Below are positions 23,887 to 33,799 of a stretch of DNA of 64,000 nucleotides, piece after piece (positions within the stretch are counted from its first letter, which is position 1; the number at the start of each line of letters is the position of its first letter). The DNA is from Branchiostoma floridae (taxonomy: Eukaryota > Chordata > Leptocardii > Amphioxiformes > Branchiostomatidae), in contig NC_049982.1 of assembly GCF_000003815.2 (NCBI RefSeq), positions 28,146,329 through 28,210,328 of the forward strand. The letters are read 5' to 3'. The notes below the pieces were generated by a model. It was given only the letters and a program-made list of their open reading frames with translations, searched no databases and was not told the DNA's origin. The position numbers and the translations under genes are program-made.

Positions 23887-26800
23887 TGATTAAAACGTTG
23901 GCCATTGAACTAATATGGAATACCGGGCAATCATTTAAATGCAAATTTTATGTGTGATTAATTGGTCTCTATTCCAATACAAATTGTATTTTTATGTCAC
24001 GATGTAATAGCATTAGTAATATATGTAGATGATATGCCCTATGCCTAATAGTCAGTGGTGGAAATAAACACAAAGTGTACCTTATATATGGAAACCACTA
24101 TTGATAAAAGTTAAACCCTGTATCACACTTTTTCCAGTTTCCCCACACAACAAGACCACTAATGCTGCACTGATGACCGTGCATGGGGAGTACATGTAGA
24201 CCAGTATGACTAGTTCACCTTTATCCACGCCCTTACCTATATCCGTTGTTTTTACACCCGATTTTGATCATGTCGACTGACGGTGGTTTCTAAATTGCAC
24301 TACCTTAAAGTATTGAAAGTAAAACCAACGTCCATCGACTTGATACATGTACATGTATGTCCATATGCTATGTCGTCAAAACGTATGTAGGCTATCCAGC
24401 ATCTAGAGTCGCATCTAGTGCTCCAATTGAACTGGTCGTTGTGTGAAACTTTGTCAGCTTTTCAACCAATTGTAAATTTGACTATGTAAGAACCACAGGA
24501 AGAAAGGAACCTATAAATATGTCCATAGTGCGATGCCAGTTATGGATACTATTGACAGCTTAAGTCAATCTTTGTGCGATCCAAATTTAAAGCACGGAAC
24601 GCATTTTATCATGTAACACATGACTGGAACAATATAGTGCCCCACACAGGTGCTACGTGGGCACGTGATCTGCTATGTAATGACCTGTTCTAACTGACCA
24701 GAACAATCTTATGTCGTATGTCAAACTGCTATTCATTGGAGGTTCCTGCTTAACTAACGGAAACTTGATATATTATGTCATAGGATTTATGGTCCTGATA
24801 CACAAACGAAAACTTTTTGTGCTTCATTCCACATAGTTTTAATGGGAGGTCCTGCTACGTTTATGTCGAGTGTTCTTTACATGATGTGCTGCTATTCTTA
24901 GTAAATCTTTATATCTATTTCATTCACAGCGTGTTTCATTGGAGGTCGTGCAAACCTGGAAAAAACTCGTGTGTTTTATGTCACAAGGTTTTTCATAGGA
25001 CGTCCAGCAACACTGAGAAATCATCATTGTGTTTTGTATGTCATAGGGTTTTTCATTGGGGGTCCTGCCAACCTTATCAGTTCTGCCATCTCGGCTGACC
25101 TTGGGCGACAGGACCTGATCAAGGGCAACAGCGAAGCCCTGTCCACGGTCATTGGCATCGTGGACGGGACAGGCAGTGTGGGGGCGTCTGTAGGACAGGT
25201 GGGACTTCACACTTTACATGGGCGCATCCTCCTATACTGCAAACTGAAATGACCCTTCCCCCTACTGCTAACTGAAATGGCCCTTCCCTCCCCATTGCAA
25301 ACTGAAATGACCCCCTCCCCTACCGCAAACTGAAATGACCCCCTCCCCTACCGCAAACTGAAATGACCCCCCTCCTCGTACTGCATACTGAAATGACCCT
25401 CCCCTCCCATCCTGCAAACTGAAATGACCCTCCCCTACCATCCTGCAAACTGAAATGACCCTCCCCTCCCATCCTGCAAACTGAAATGACCCTCCCCTCC
25501 CATCATGCAAACTGAAATGACCCTAACCCCCCATCCAGCAAACTGAAATGACCCTCCCCTCCCCTACTGCAAACTGAAATGACCCTCCCCTCCCATCCTG
25601 CAAACTGAAATGACCCCTTCCCACCCCTACTACAAACTGAAATGACCCTCCCCTCCCCTACTGCAAACTGAAATGACCATCCCCCCCATCATGCAGACTG
25701 AAATGACCCTAACCCCCCATCCAGCAAACTGACCATGACCATCCCCCATCATGCAAACTGAAATGACCCTCCCCTACTGCAAACTGAAATGACCCTCCCC
25801 TCCCATCCTGCAAACTGAAATGACCCTCCCCTCCCCTACTGCAAACAGAAATGACCCTCCCCTCCCCTACTGCAAACTGAAATGACCCTCCCCTCCCATC
25901 CTGCAAACTGAAATGACCCTTCCCACCCCTACTACAAACTGAAATGACCCTCCCCTCCCCTACTGCAAACTGAAATGACCATCCCCCCCATCATGCAAAC
26001 TGAAATGACCCTAACCCCCCATCCAGCAAACTGAAATGACCATCCCCCATCATGCAAACTGAAATGACCCTCCCCTACTGCAAACTGAAATGACCCTCCC
26101 CTCCCATCCTGCAAACTGAAATGACCCTCCCCTCCCCTACTGCAAACTGAAATGACCCTCCCCTCCCCTACTGCAAACTGAAATGACCCTCCCCTCCCAT
26201 CCTGCAAACTGAAATGACCCTTCCCACCCCTACTACAAACTGAAATGACCCTCCCCTCCCCTACTGCAAACTGAAACGACCCTCCCCTCCCCTACTTCAA
26301 ACTGAAACGACCCTCCCCTCCCATCCTGCAATCTGAAATGACCCTCCCCTCCCCTACTGCAAACTGAAACGACCCTCCCCTCCCCTACTGCAAACTGAAA
26401 TGACCCTCCACTCCCCTACTTCAATCTGAAATGACCCCCCCCCTCCCCCACTGCAAACTGAAATGACCACTCAGATCTTTATTTCAGAAGGTTGATTTTG
26501 ATAATAGCACGCATGTGTAGCATCTGAAGAAGATATAGATTCTAGATGTAATACTACACGTATTAGAATTATATATTCCCTTTGCTTAAAATCCAGCTCA
26601 TGCAAATAAGCTGGTTCACACTTTCAAGTGCGCATGTGCGACATGTCTCCGTTCAAGTTTCAAGTTGCGACGACATGAATTGTGGGTAATACGCATAAGG
26701 CGAAGAAAAAAATACCATATGAACCTAATCCTCCCTTTTTATAATCTTTAATTGTATTATTGGTATATCCATCATATAGCTAGCATCTTTTTCATGTTCT

Positions 26801-29123
26801 CACTTTTTTTTTCTTTATCTGAAAGCCGAGTGTTACAGTGTGGGGTCTTCATTCTTTCCCAGATCGTGGTTCCTTTACTTCACAAACAGCAGCACTTGGA
26901 CTGGCAATGGGTCTTCTACTTCTTCATGCTGATGGTAAGTTTGGTAAAACTTTGGCTGTATATGATATTCTTCAATACATTCGATCCTATAGATGCTGTG
27001 CTCGACTAGGTAGAAAAAAATTATGTTAAAGAATGTTTAGACCTTTAATAGATCCAGTATACTGTAAATTGTTTGAATTGTTACTACGTTTGTATTCACT
27101 TGTTTGTATATTTGTGTGGATGTAGAAGTCCTTATATTACGAAAGTTGATGTACTATTTTGTGTCAATACTCTTAATCGACCTGTCCTGCAAACTCGGTC
27201 TGTTTTAATGACGACAGTTGAGTCAAGCCAAAGCTTACATGTATTCACAACAATTGCAACGGGTACAATGGAAGGCAAAGTGGGTTAGATTATATCTGTA
27301 TCTGTATATATATATATATACAGCTGGTATAACCGCCCTTTGACGTAATACACTAGCTTCGCAGGCACGCCACGCGGCAGCAGCTGGTTAAATTACACTG
27401 AACGACCCGTCACACCTAACTTTTGCACATCTACATGCAAGCGTTCTTAAAGCGTTCTTTGAGACGTTTTTTTTAAACAAAGACTATCCAGAGAAGATGC
27501 CCCTTCTGTGCTTGGTGATAACGAATTCCACCCTACAATAGTTCTGTGAATATATGAGTTTTTGAACACGTCCATCCTAGCTTGGTAGCTCTGGTACTTG
27601 AAGTCATGGCTGTTTCTTGTTCTTTTTTTAGCTGGTATTAGATACTTATATTGTATGATACAACTAGCTAACAAATGAAATAGGAACATTCTATTAGGTC
27701 AACTTTGTGAAACTTGCTCAATATGACATACTTCTAGCCTGATCTGATCATGATTAAATCGCACTTATAGCGGCCCAACCGACATTCATTGACTGAGGCG
27801 CAAGTAGCAGCTCCGGGCAGCGTAGTTTGCGTTGGTCTTGTTGGCATGCATTGACTAGCATAGGTCTACCTTGCTGATCATATCTTGAGTGTTTTGATCT
27901 CACTGACGCTCTGTTTGTCACACCAGAATTGCTTTATGCGTGACCCGAATCGAAGCACTTAGCCGTAATACCCCCCTCACTTAGGCGCGATTCGAACCGG
28001 ACGACGAGTCTGCGAGCTCTAATTTACGAGGAGGCATGACCCTGATGCCGACGAAGAAATGGCAGTGTCCCCCCTTCCCGTCAGGGTCATGCCTCCTCGT
28101 AATTTAGAGCTCGCAGACTCGTCGTCCGATCGAATCGCGCCTAATGTGAGGGGGGTATAACGAAACTGATATGCTAGGAGGGCATTTGTGTTGAAATTAA
28201 AACATGATGATAACTGAAGAAAGGAAAGCCAGATTCCCATAATATTTGTTATGCAGGTAGCTGAGACAGAAATGTTTGCCATTAAAGACAGATTATTCAA
28301 ATCAAGACCTAATTTGGATAATTAATTCGGAAACTCTATTTTCTAGCATTTGTCCTGTAATACGTGTAATATATTATGTAACACGTGTGATAATATATCT
28401 AAACTTTCGGATGTTTTTAAACATGGACGTTGGTTTCAAATTGCAATATGTTCCCAATTTTGCCATTTGAAATCACCGTCCATCGACTTGATATCCCTAA
28501 ATATCCTGATTATTTAAACGAATAAAGGGTACCCTACGGATAAAGGTGAACTAGTTTTTTTTTTCTGTCTGTGCAGACGTTGATGTCTACAGTGTGTATC
28601 CTGCCCTTGCTGGTCAGAGAGGTACGCAGCATGAAGTGTTTCCGGAGCTACCAGCTGAGACGACAGGACACTCAGAGGACAGAAAGGCTGCGCATGTACT
28701 CTCTAAACAGGTAAGTTCAACATTCACACCTAAGATGTTGAAGTCTTCTTTTACACCCCCGCCATGTCTCTTGTTTAAGTTTATATCCAGGCATTATGCA
28801 ATTTTCCCGCGTCTCATTTGTCAAAATCGCCCTGCTAATCGACTCTCATGGTCAGCCACAGATAATCCCTTTTTAATTGTGACTTTCTGATTCTATTTAT
28901 TTGTATCTAAAAAGAAAGTAAAGTAAGAAAAAAAAGTTCAATAATATATTGTTCCAGACATGTATCTACTAGAGTGCTAGAATTGCCGTCGTTCTTTTTT
29001 AAATTTTCTTCTGACTTTTTCTTTCCGTCCTTCTTCTATGGAAAAGGGTTTTAAGAAGTGTCAACTCAATTTATACGCCTGCTGTATTCGCCTTTCATGA
29101 CCGTCTTTGTCTTTTTCAGTTGA
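23492..29123 (+). CDS. SLC37A3-like sugar-phosphate transporter, C-terminal exons
   Basis: Six plus-strand exons join in one frame to the last ~169 residues of an SLC37 major-facilitator protein: 23492-23593 (GGMVSGYVSAKMKKRAP, then a membrane segment MVTMLLLALPSLWVYS), 24138-24185 (ending NAALMTVH), 25047-25198 (GFFIGGPANLISSAISADLG ... LSTVIGIVDGTGSVGA), 26863-26934 (DWQWVFYFFMLM), 28577-28710 (TLMSTVCILPLLVREV, then a basic tail) and the stop at 29121-29123. Phases agree at every junction (1,1,0,0,2). ISSAISADLG and the GIVDGxGSxGAxVGQ stretch are closest to SLC37A3 of this family (endoplasmic-reticulum or lysosomal antiporters of phosphorylated compounds). The first ~300 residues, six or more membrane helices, are not found upstream; a gap and an MGA-like exon on the opposite strand lie there. 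Exon 2 has GG in place of the donor GT. Confidence 0.85.
23813..23882. repeat. (TA)n microsatellite
   Basis: About 33 uninterrupted TA units in intron 1 of the SLC37A3-like gene. Fully palindromic. Confidence 0.97.
24138..24185 (+). CDS. SLC37A3-like exon 2 with a non-GT donor
   Basis: A good acceptor (CACTTTTTCCAG) opens 48 bases, phase 1 to phase 1, that supply exactly the residues expected between VYS and GFFIGGP (PHNKTTNAALMTVH). The 3' border reads CATG|GGGAGTA where the consensus would be G|GTGAGTA; only the T of the donor dinucleotide differs. A canonical GT six bases downstream (GGGGA|GTACAT) would break the frame. Either a sequencing or allelic change, or a real defect in this copy. 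Confidence 0.6.
24700..25046 (+). repeat. Decayed copies of the SLC37A3-like exon 3 acceptor region
   Basis: The junction TATGTCATAG|GGTTTTTCATTGGGGGTCC at 25037-25065 is preceded by at least four or five diverged relatives: TATTCATTGGAGGTTCCTGC near 24730, TATGTCATAGGATTTATGGT near 24774, CACATAGTTTTAATGGGAGG near 24829, GTGTTTCATTGGAGGTCG near 24930 and TATGTCACAAGGTTTTTCAT near 24978. Spacing is irregular (about 50-100 bp). Each keeps parts of the acceptor and the first codons (FFIGGP), so several cryptic acceptors lie in tandem. Confidence 0.65.
25235..26470. repeat. ~28-30 bp minisatellite with higher-order 302-bp period
   Basis: More than 40 copies of CTGCAAACTGAAATGACCC followed by C/T-rich CTCCCCTCCC of variable length, filling the intron after exon 3 of the SLC37A3-like gene. 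The rare variant CACCCCTACTACAAACTG occurs at about 25624, 25926 and 26227, i.e. every ~302 bp, with the same order of variants between, showing that blocks of about ten units were duplicated together. Open frames on the minus strand (GRGGSFQF repeats) are simple-sequence artefacts. Confidence 0.95.
26480..28570. other. Introns 4 and 5 of the SLC37A3-like gene
   Basis: Apart from the exon at 26863-26934 and the fold-back element at 27966-28160, I see no other exon. A short TA run is at 27306-27320. Confidence 0.5.
27966..28160. mobile_element. Fold-back element, ~78-bp near-perfect arms
   Basis: ATACCCCCCTCACTTAGGCG at the left is the inverse of CGCCTAATGTGAGGGGGGTAT at the right. The arms continue through GGACGACGAGTCTGCGAGCT and ACGAGGAGGCATGACCCTGA with few mismatches, around a loop of about 35 bp. 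The transcribed RNA of the host intron would form a long stable hairpin. No coding capacity. Confidence 0.9.
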
Positions 29124-29179
29124 ACCTGGCTGTCTCTAAAGGAAAGAACAATTGGTGCAATTTCAAGGAGCCGTCCTAT

Positions 29180-29960
29180 ACTGAAAAATAATGTCATTGT
29201 TTATGCATCATTTCCATTAGCCAATTTTGCAGTTTAGGGAAAGTAGAAGATGAAGTACATTTTACTATTGATTGTACTTTGTATGATAGCGATAGGAGCA
29301 TTTTATTTGACTATGTGTTAAAGGGGCATTCCACTCCACACGGGAGTGTTATTTTCCGATAGATATTCATTTTAGGAAGTAATAAATGCATACGACTTCA
29401 CTTTATACGATAAAGTACCCAGTTGCTCCGCATGCCTCAAAAGCATTCAGTCTTCTACTAAACTCCCCAAGTACCCTCTAATTGAATTAATCCTATGGCT
29501 GAATACAATGCAGAACTTTTAGGTAAGGTTACCAAACTAATTTCAGGTTCGATAAGAAATTTCGTCTTGTTCTTGTATTCTTTGCTATCTTAAGAGCAAT
29601 TTGCCTTCTCGGTGTGCTCAGCGTACCTCATTTATTCCGAAAATATGTACGATAAACAAAGTGTCTATGCTTATAGGGAATACATGGGTAGGGTCTGCAT
29701 GGGTTTAGTGAGTGTCATAAAACACACATCACGTAATTCATCCCAAGGTGAATTCCACAAAATTCGGCTGATTATGTATTCATTGACACATTATTTATTG
29801 GAAAAAAAGACTCCCTTCTGGAGTGGAATGCCCCTTTAAGTAAGTATCCCCACTTTAGATACTTGAATAGTAAAGAGAAATTTATATTCCTGACAGCTTT
29901 TGATAAACCAACTCTAACCAACCATACAGCTAGCTACAATTACCAAGAAGCGAGAGGAAG
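29180..29960 (+). pseudogene. LINE ORF2 C-terminal remnant, split by a TTAA element
   Basis: 29230-29321 reads VEDEVHFTIDCTLYDSDR then LFDYVL, and 29836-29970 continues SKYPHFRYLNSKEKFIFL and ends at a stop. This is the C-terminal zinc-knuckle-like region (E-D-E-x-H-F-x-x-x-C) seen at the end of many non-LTR retrotransposon ORF2 proteins. Between the halves sits a 514-bp inverted-repeat element. Removing the insert and one TTAA makes the frame continuous (V-L-S-K-Y-P), so the LINE was there first. Confidence 0.75.
29322..29835. mobile_element. TTAA-flanked non-autonomous DNA transposon (piggyBac-type target)
   Basis: TTAA at 29318-29321 and 29836-29839 bracket 514 bp whose ends are inverted repeats (AGGGGCATTCCACTCC / GGAGTGGAATGCCCCT). 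The target is the middle of a LINE reading frame that is restored on removal. TTAA duplication is diagnostic of piggyBac-like transposition; the inner sequence has no transposase. Confidence 0.85.
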
Positions 29961-30049
29961 TCGAATGTCCTAGAATAGATTAGACGCACATCTACATATA
30001 TAGATGTGTATGATTGCTTCCGTTGTTACATATATGTGGTTCTTACCGT

Positions 30050-30115
30050 GTGACCTGTACTTAGCCCAGTGGGGCAAAAAGGGGCAATAAAGGTCTTCAT
30101 TCATTCATTATATTA
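30050..30115 (+). mobile_element. Retroposon 3' tail
   Basis: GTGTGACCTGTACTTAGCCC ... GGGGCAATAAAGGTCTTCATTCATTCATT, the same 3' end as at 13329-13490 and 33345-33560. Only the tail is recognisable. Confidence 0.6.
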
Positions 30116-30409
30116 TATTATCTTATGACAATGCAACGTTGACCAATCAGAAGTGCCCATGTCGGTTATAACGAAGTAACATAAAAATGTTGAAAATGGT
30201 AAATAAGAAGTCTCAAATGGTCTGTTATTACAATAACATACGTGTCCGTTCTTGAATAACATTATATGTATCATATCATATCATATCATATCAATACAAG
30301 GCAATCTAAACGAAAGGACCTGATAAACAAACCTCTATACACCCCACTCTAAGTGGAACCTTCCATTTTCAAGGTATCAAGAGGCGCAGCTGTGACGATT
30401 TGAAGGAAA

Positions 30410-30810
30410 GGAATTAGTAACAAGAGCACAAGATCACATTTCCTACCCATCCCATCAAATCCCATCATACAACTCACCCTTCTATATATCGATACCTTGC
30501 TACCATACATTTAGCAGCACCAATTAACTCATACAACAAAATAATCCTTCATGCTTGTGGATCTTGCCGTCCCACACAGTTTCCGACAAGAGCACAAGAT
30601 CACATTTCACACCTCAAAACAAAATGGCGGCGCCCATGTTTGGAAACAAAAAATTTGGACAAGACCGCCCATTAACTATTACGTCACATCAAGAATTGCG
30701 TCACACTTCCCGTCATACACCGCAAAACAAAATGGCGGCGCCCAAGTTTGGAAAGAAAAATTTTGGAAGCAAAAACAATACAGGTTTTGCTATCGCAAAC
30801 CTGTAATGAA
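30410..30810. repeat. Short duplicated block with AAAATGGCGGCGCC motif
   Basis: ACAAGAGCACAAGATCACATTTC occurs at about 30420 and 30586, and CAAAACAAAATGGCGGCGCC CA(T/A)GTTTGGAAA at about 30617 and 30723. AAAATGGCGGC matches the core bound by the YY1 zinc-finger protein; whether it acts here is unknown. Confidence 0.55.
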
Positions 30811-30829
30811 TGAATGAGTACCCTCACCT

Positions 30830-31800
30830 CCTTGGCTTATGTTTGGCTATGCTTACCTATCGCACTTAATTTGAACATATGAAAGTTGTACTGTATATTG
30901 GGAATCTATAGTGCCTGAAAAGGACTTATTTACTTCTCTGACTGTCCGTTGAAGTTTCCCGATATGTTCCAGCTGATCGTCTTCCGATCTGAAGAAGCTA
31001 TAGATAAATAATGACATTTGATACGTATAGGTGTCTTAGAAAAGCAAAGGTCATGGTAGAAACTATCATTTGCTGTATCCTATTAACCGGGTGTGACAAT
31101 GTCATTATAAGCGCTCTGGTAGCTTTTACTGATTACTGCGGGTATCCAGATATGCATCGTCACTTTATCCTTTGACCTATGGCTTCCTATGACAAACACC
31201 TATATATTCTTTATAGGTACATTTCCAATATGTTAGAAACAAATTACACAAGACATGTTCACGCACACCAAGCTTGTTTGCTGATCTCTCCAACAGTACA
31301 AAGAGGTCCAGGTGACTTACATCAAACCAGAAGCGTCAAAGTATCATTCATAGAACTAGATGTGAAGTTGTCAATACAATTCTAAAAGTTACTTTGGTCA
31401 TTCTGAACGTGACATAGACAGATACTTGCATCAACTACATTAATAATTGAACTTGTTATGTAATAGCATATTGTTATGTAATAGCCAGAATGATTTAAAT
31501 ATATTTGATATCGACCAGAAGCAATAGGGATAATTATAATGATAAAGTCTGCATTTTTCTAAAATGTATTGTAAACAACGATTTTGAAATCTTCTCAATT
31601 ACAAATTGTTCTTTGGTGTCTCCCCCTCTGTATGTGTTTTTTTAATCAGATAGTCAGTTAACAGTGGTAAAAGTTGTGCTTTATATATGAGCCAGTTGAT
31701 CTCATGTTTATGGACCGAGAGTTTGTGTATTTTTGTACAAAATCATGATACACTATACGTCTGATACGTATACGCGAGCCATACATAATTCTTAAAGTTG
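30830..31800. repeat. First copy of the segmental duplication, distal part
   Basis: Landmarks CACACCAAGCTTGTTTG(C/A)TGATCTCTCC and AACAGTACA(A)AGAGGTCCAGGTGA at 31264 recur at 40470 and 49060, and the region around GATACGTATACGCGA at 31765 recurs at 40965. No gene other than the precursor genes described below. Part of a three-copy duplication with a period of about 8.6-9.6 kb. Confidence 0.8.
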
Positions 31801-31804
31801 ATAT

Positions 31805-31996
31805 GCATGTAAACATCAAACTTTAATATATTTCTTCAAACACAACAGCAGCACACCCGGTACTATCTGGGACTATAACATAATAGCTAAGCTTGTTCAC
31901 GCAATGAAGCATTACTGGACGACCAGTCGGATTGGTGTTCACGGCGTCTCATGAAGGCAGCTGGTCCAGTGCTTGCAGCTGTGGATGAACAGCATC
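31805..31996 (-). other. Precursor gene 1, 3' UTR exon
   Basis: Minus-strand acceptor TGTGTTTCAG at 31997 then GATGCTGTTCATCCACAGCT. The same exon is found at 41197 and 49473 in the paralogues. A reverse ATTAAA at 31822-31827 is the likely polyadenylation signal. It lies downstream of a stop codon, so it is entirely untranslated. Confidence 0.6.
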
Positions 31997-32079
31997 CTGA
32001 AACACAGAGAGGAGAATGAAATGGTTAAAAAAATGAAAAAAAAAGCACACAGTGTTAAAGAATGCCTAACTTTGTTATT

Positions 32080-32460
32080 GCAACGCTACAAAGATGTCAG
32101 ATGTTGAGTGTATTTAGTGCGTTATTATTCGAGCTGCGCTCCGCAACAAGCAAAGTCAGAATTAGCGCTCATCCTCTTGAAGTGGAAAGAGGGAGATATA
32201 AGAGCTTAGCAGTGTGTGAAAGGCTTTGTAAATATTGTACATCTAAAGCAGTGGGAGACGAAACACATTTCCTTTCCAAATGTTCATTCAACGAAACCGA
32301 AAGAATCACTGTTTAGAGAAGTCACAAAGTATCCCAACTTCCCCACAGATGAACAGAAAGCCACTTTTCTCTTGAAATCGCAGAACCCACAAATTTTAGA
32401 AATTGTGGGGCTTTTCGTCTCCCTCTGCTTTCAAAAAAGAAGTCAAACCCAACCTGTTTA
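32080..32460 (+). pseudogene. LINE ORF2 C-terminal fragment, frameshifted
   Basis: Reads KVRISAHPLEVERGRY, then CERLCKYC, then VGDETHFLSKCSFNETER, then changes frame to LFREVTKYPNF and FPTDEQKATFLL. This is the SxH-x-L-x-x-E-x-GRY ... C-x-x-C ... ExHF-x-x-x-C signature near the end of non-LTR retrotransposon ORF2. The frame break near 32310 and missing reverse transcriptase mark it as dead. It lies in the intron between exons 2 and 3 of precursor gene 1. Confidence 0.75.
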
Positions 32461-32584
32461 GAAATAGCCAACACTAGCATTAGATTAAAATATTGTTTAT
32501 GACTGTCCATTGTCACTATGTGTATACCATGTACTTGCAATTAGCCCTCGGGCACGAACTTGCAAATAAACTTCTTATATTACC

Positions 32585-33748
32585 TCAGTCTTCTCCTCCC
32601 GGGCGCTGGGGGATCCCATCGAGTAGATCCTTCACGATCAATGGTTCATCACCTGCACAAAACACCGCAATATGGTAGTTCTCATGGTAGTCTATGGCGC
32701 CCTCCGTCCCTATATACTTATTTATTTATTTATTCCACTTCACAGATTGCGTACAATCTGAGGGGAGCCGGCAACAGGAATCTAGTTCCTCTACGAGGCC
32801 GACTCCCCCAGAAAATATGCAAAGTTGAGATAAAAACAATAAATGAAGGACAAGTCTATACGTACACGTATATGGCTTCTACATAACGTGACGTCACAGA
32901 AGCAATGTATTGTCCAGTGTATTGTCCAGTCACTGGGATTTATAAAAACATGTTCATCCATACTTTATATTTTGCACATCACTATAACGTTAACCTGGAA
33001 TCCAGTCTACTTGTGGCTCGGCCTACCGTAGTTAGTGCAGGCTCTCTACGGGGCCAGTGTAGCTCTCAGCCGCCGGGATAATCGGTGGCCGGCAATTAAT
33101 TATAAACTCCCACTGGGCTAAAGTCTAACCGCGTGAAAATCCTACCGGGTGTGAACGATTACCCCGGCGGCTGAGAGCTGCACTGGCCCCCGTAGAGAGC
33201 CAACACTAATTTTTCCAGGTTAACATCACTGTGGCATGATTTGGAAATTAACACCAATTCGCAAAGTTTCCTAGTTCCTAGTGAAGGCGTTATAACACCA
33301 TATACAGCAAGGAACAGGCTGGTCACTCCACCTGCAACTACATTTACAACTGTATTAAGAAGCGAGAAGAAGTTGAAACTGTACATACCAGTAGTAGTAG
33401 TAGTAGTACTAGTATACTTCAGACTTTGAAGTTCCAGTCATGTATTACAGTTTACACAGATTGTACTTAGGAGATGTACCCTATTCACCGTGACCTGTAC
33501 TTAGCTTGTTAGAAAGCAAAAACGTACAACAAAGGTCTTCATTCATTCATTCATTCATTAACCCTTAATTACATACCAGCCATCACAGCCCGCTTTGGGC
33601 GTTTATCAAACCCGGGCCAAACACGTCGGCGGTATTTCATCACTCCAGAAAGACGGCGATCAGAATCCTGATCCTCAGCTGCAGGCTGGTGGGACATCAT
33701 GGCCACTGTCAGCGCCACGATCAACAGGATGGCGACAGACTTTCTCAT
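32585..33748 (-). CDS. Secreted precursor gene 1 (79 aa, two coding exons)
   Basis: Exon 1 is 33748-33577 (donor GCTG|GTATGT, phase 1) and exon 2 is 32652-32585 (acceptor TTTTGTGCAG, ending TGA). The protein begins with a clear signal peptide (MRKSVAILLIVALTVAMM), has a basic middle (DRRLSGVMKYRRRVWPGF, then DKRPKR), and after the dibasic KR an acidic C-terminal piece with MAGDEP, VKDLLDGIPQR and PGGED. An acceptor ACAG|GTAAAA just upstream of the ATG shows a 5' UTR intron. Two paralogues (43373 and 52949) share this layout. The signal peptide plus dibasic sites predict a secreted prepropeptide cut by a furin/PC-type protease. It could be a neuropeptide-like or cationic antimicrobial precursor; nothing identifies which. 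No cysteines. A retroposon sits 16 bp beyond the donor. Confidence 0.72.
32700..32830 (-). mobile_element. SINE-like fragment with (AATA)n tail
   Basis: On the minus strand GGGGGAGTCGGCCTCGTAGA GGAACTAG ... TCAGATTGTACGCAATCTG ends in AATAAATAAATAAATA. A-rich 4-bp tails of this kind mark retroposed short elements. Lies in precursor gene 1's intron. Confidence 0.5.
32988..33228. mobile_element. Fold-back element
   Basis: GTTAACCTGGAATCC at the left and CCAGGTTAAC at the right are inverse, and so are GGCTCTCTACGGGGCCAGTG / CACTGGCCCCCGTAGAGAGCC and CTCTCAGCCGCCGGG / CCCGGCGGCTGAGAG. The loop is about 85 bp. A non-autonomous inverted-repeat element inside precursor gene 1's first coding intron. 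Confidence 0.8.
33345..33560 (+). mobile_element. Retroposon 3' end with CATT tail
   Basis: Matches 13329-13490: GCGAGAAGAAGTTGAA ... GACCTGTACTTAGCTTGTTAG ... AAAGGTCTTCATTCATTCATT. Contains a short GTA-repeat (33391-33408). Its tail ends 16 bp before the donor of precursor gene 1 exon 1 (opposite strand). Confidence 0.7.
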
Positions 33749-33799
33749 GGTTTACTTTTACCTGTTTACGAAGACAATAAAGTTGAAGACAACAATGGT

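Noticed and set aside
23501-23957. Tyr/Ile repeat frames across (TA)n
   Set aside because: Simple-sequence artefact; the same applies to frames at 49143-49431, 56782-56976 and 63133-63370.
25268-26207. Gly/Ser/Phe repeat proteins on the minus strand (GRGGSFQF)
   Set aside because: Minisatellite translation within an intron of a plus-strand gene.
25235-26470. Regularly spaced repeats resembling a CRISPR array
   Set aside because: There are no unique spacers; the repeats are contiguous minisatellite units in a eukaryotic intron.
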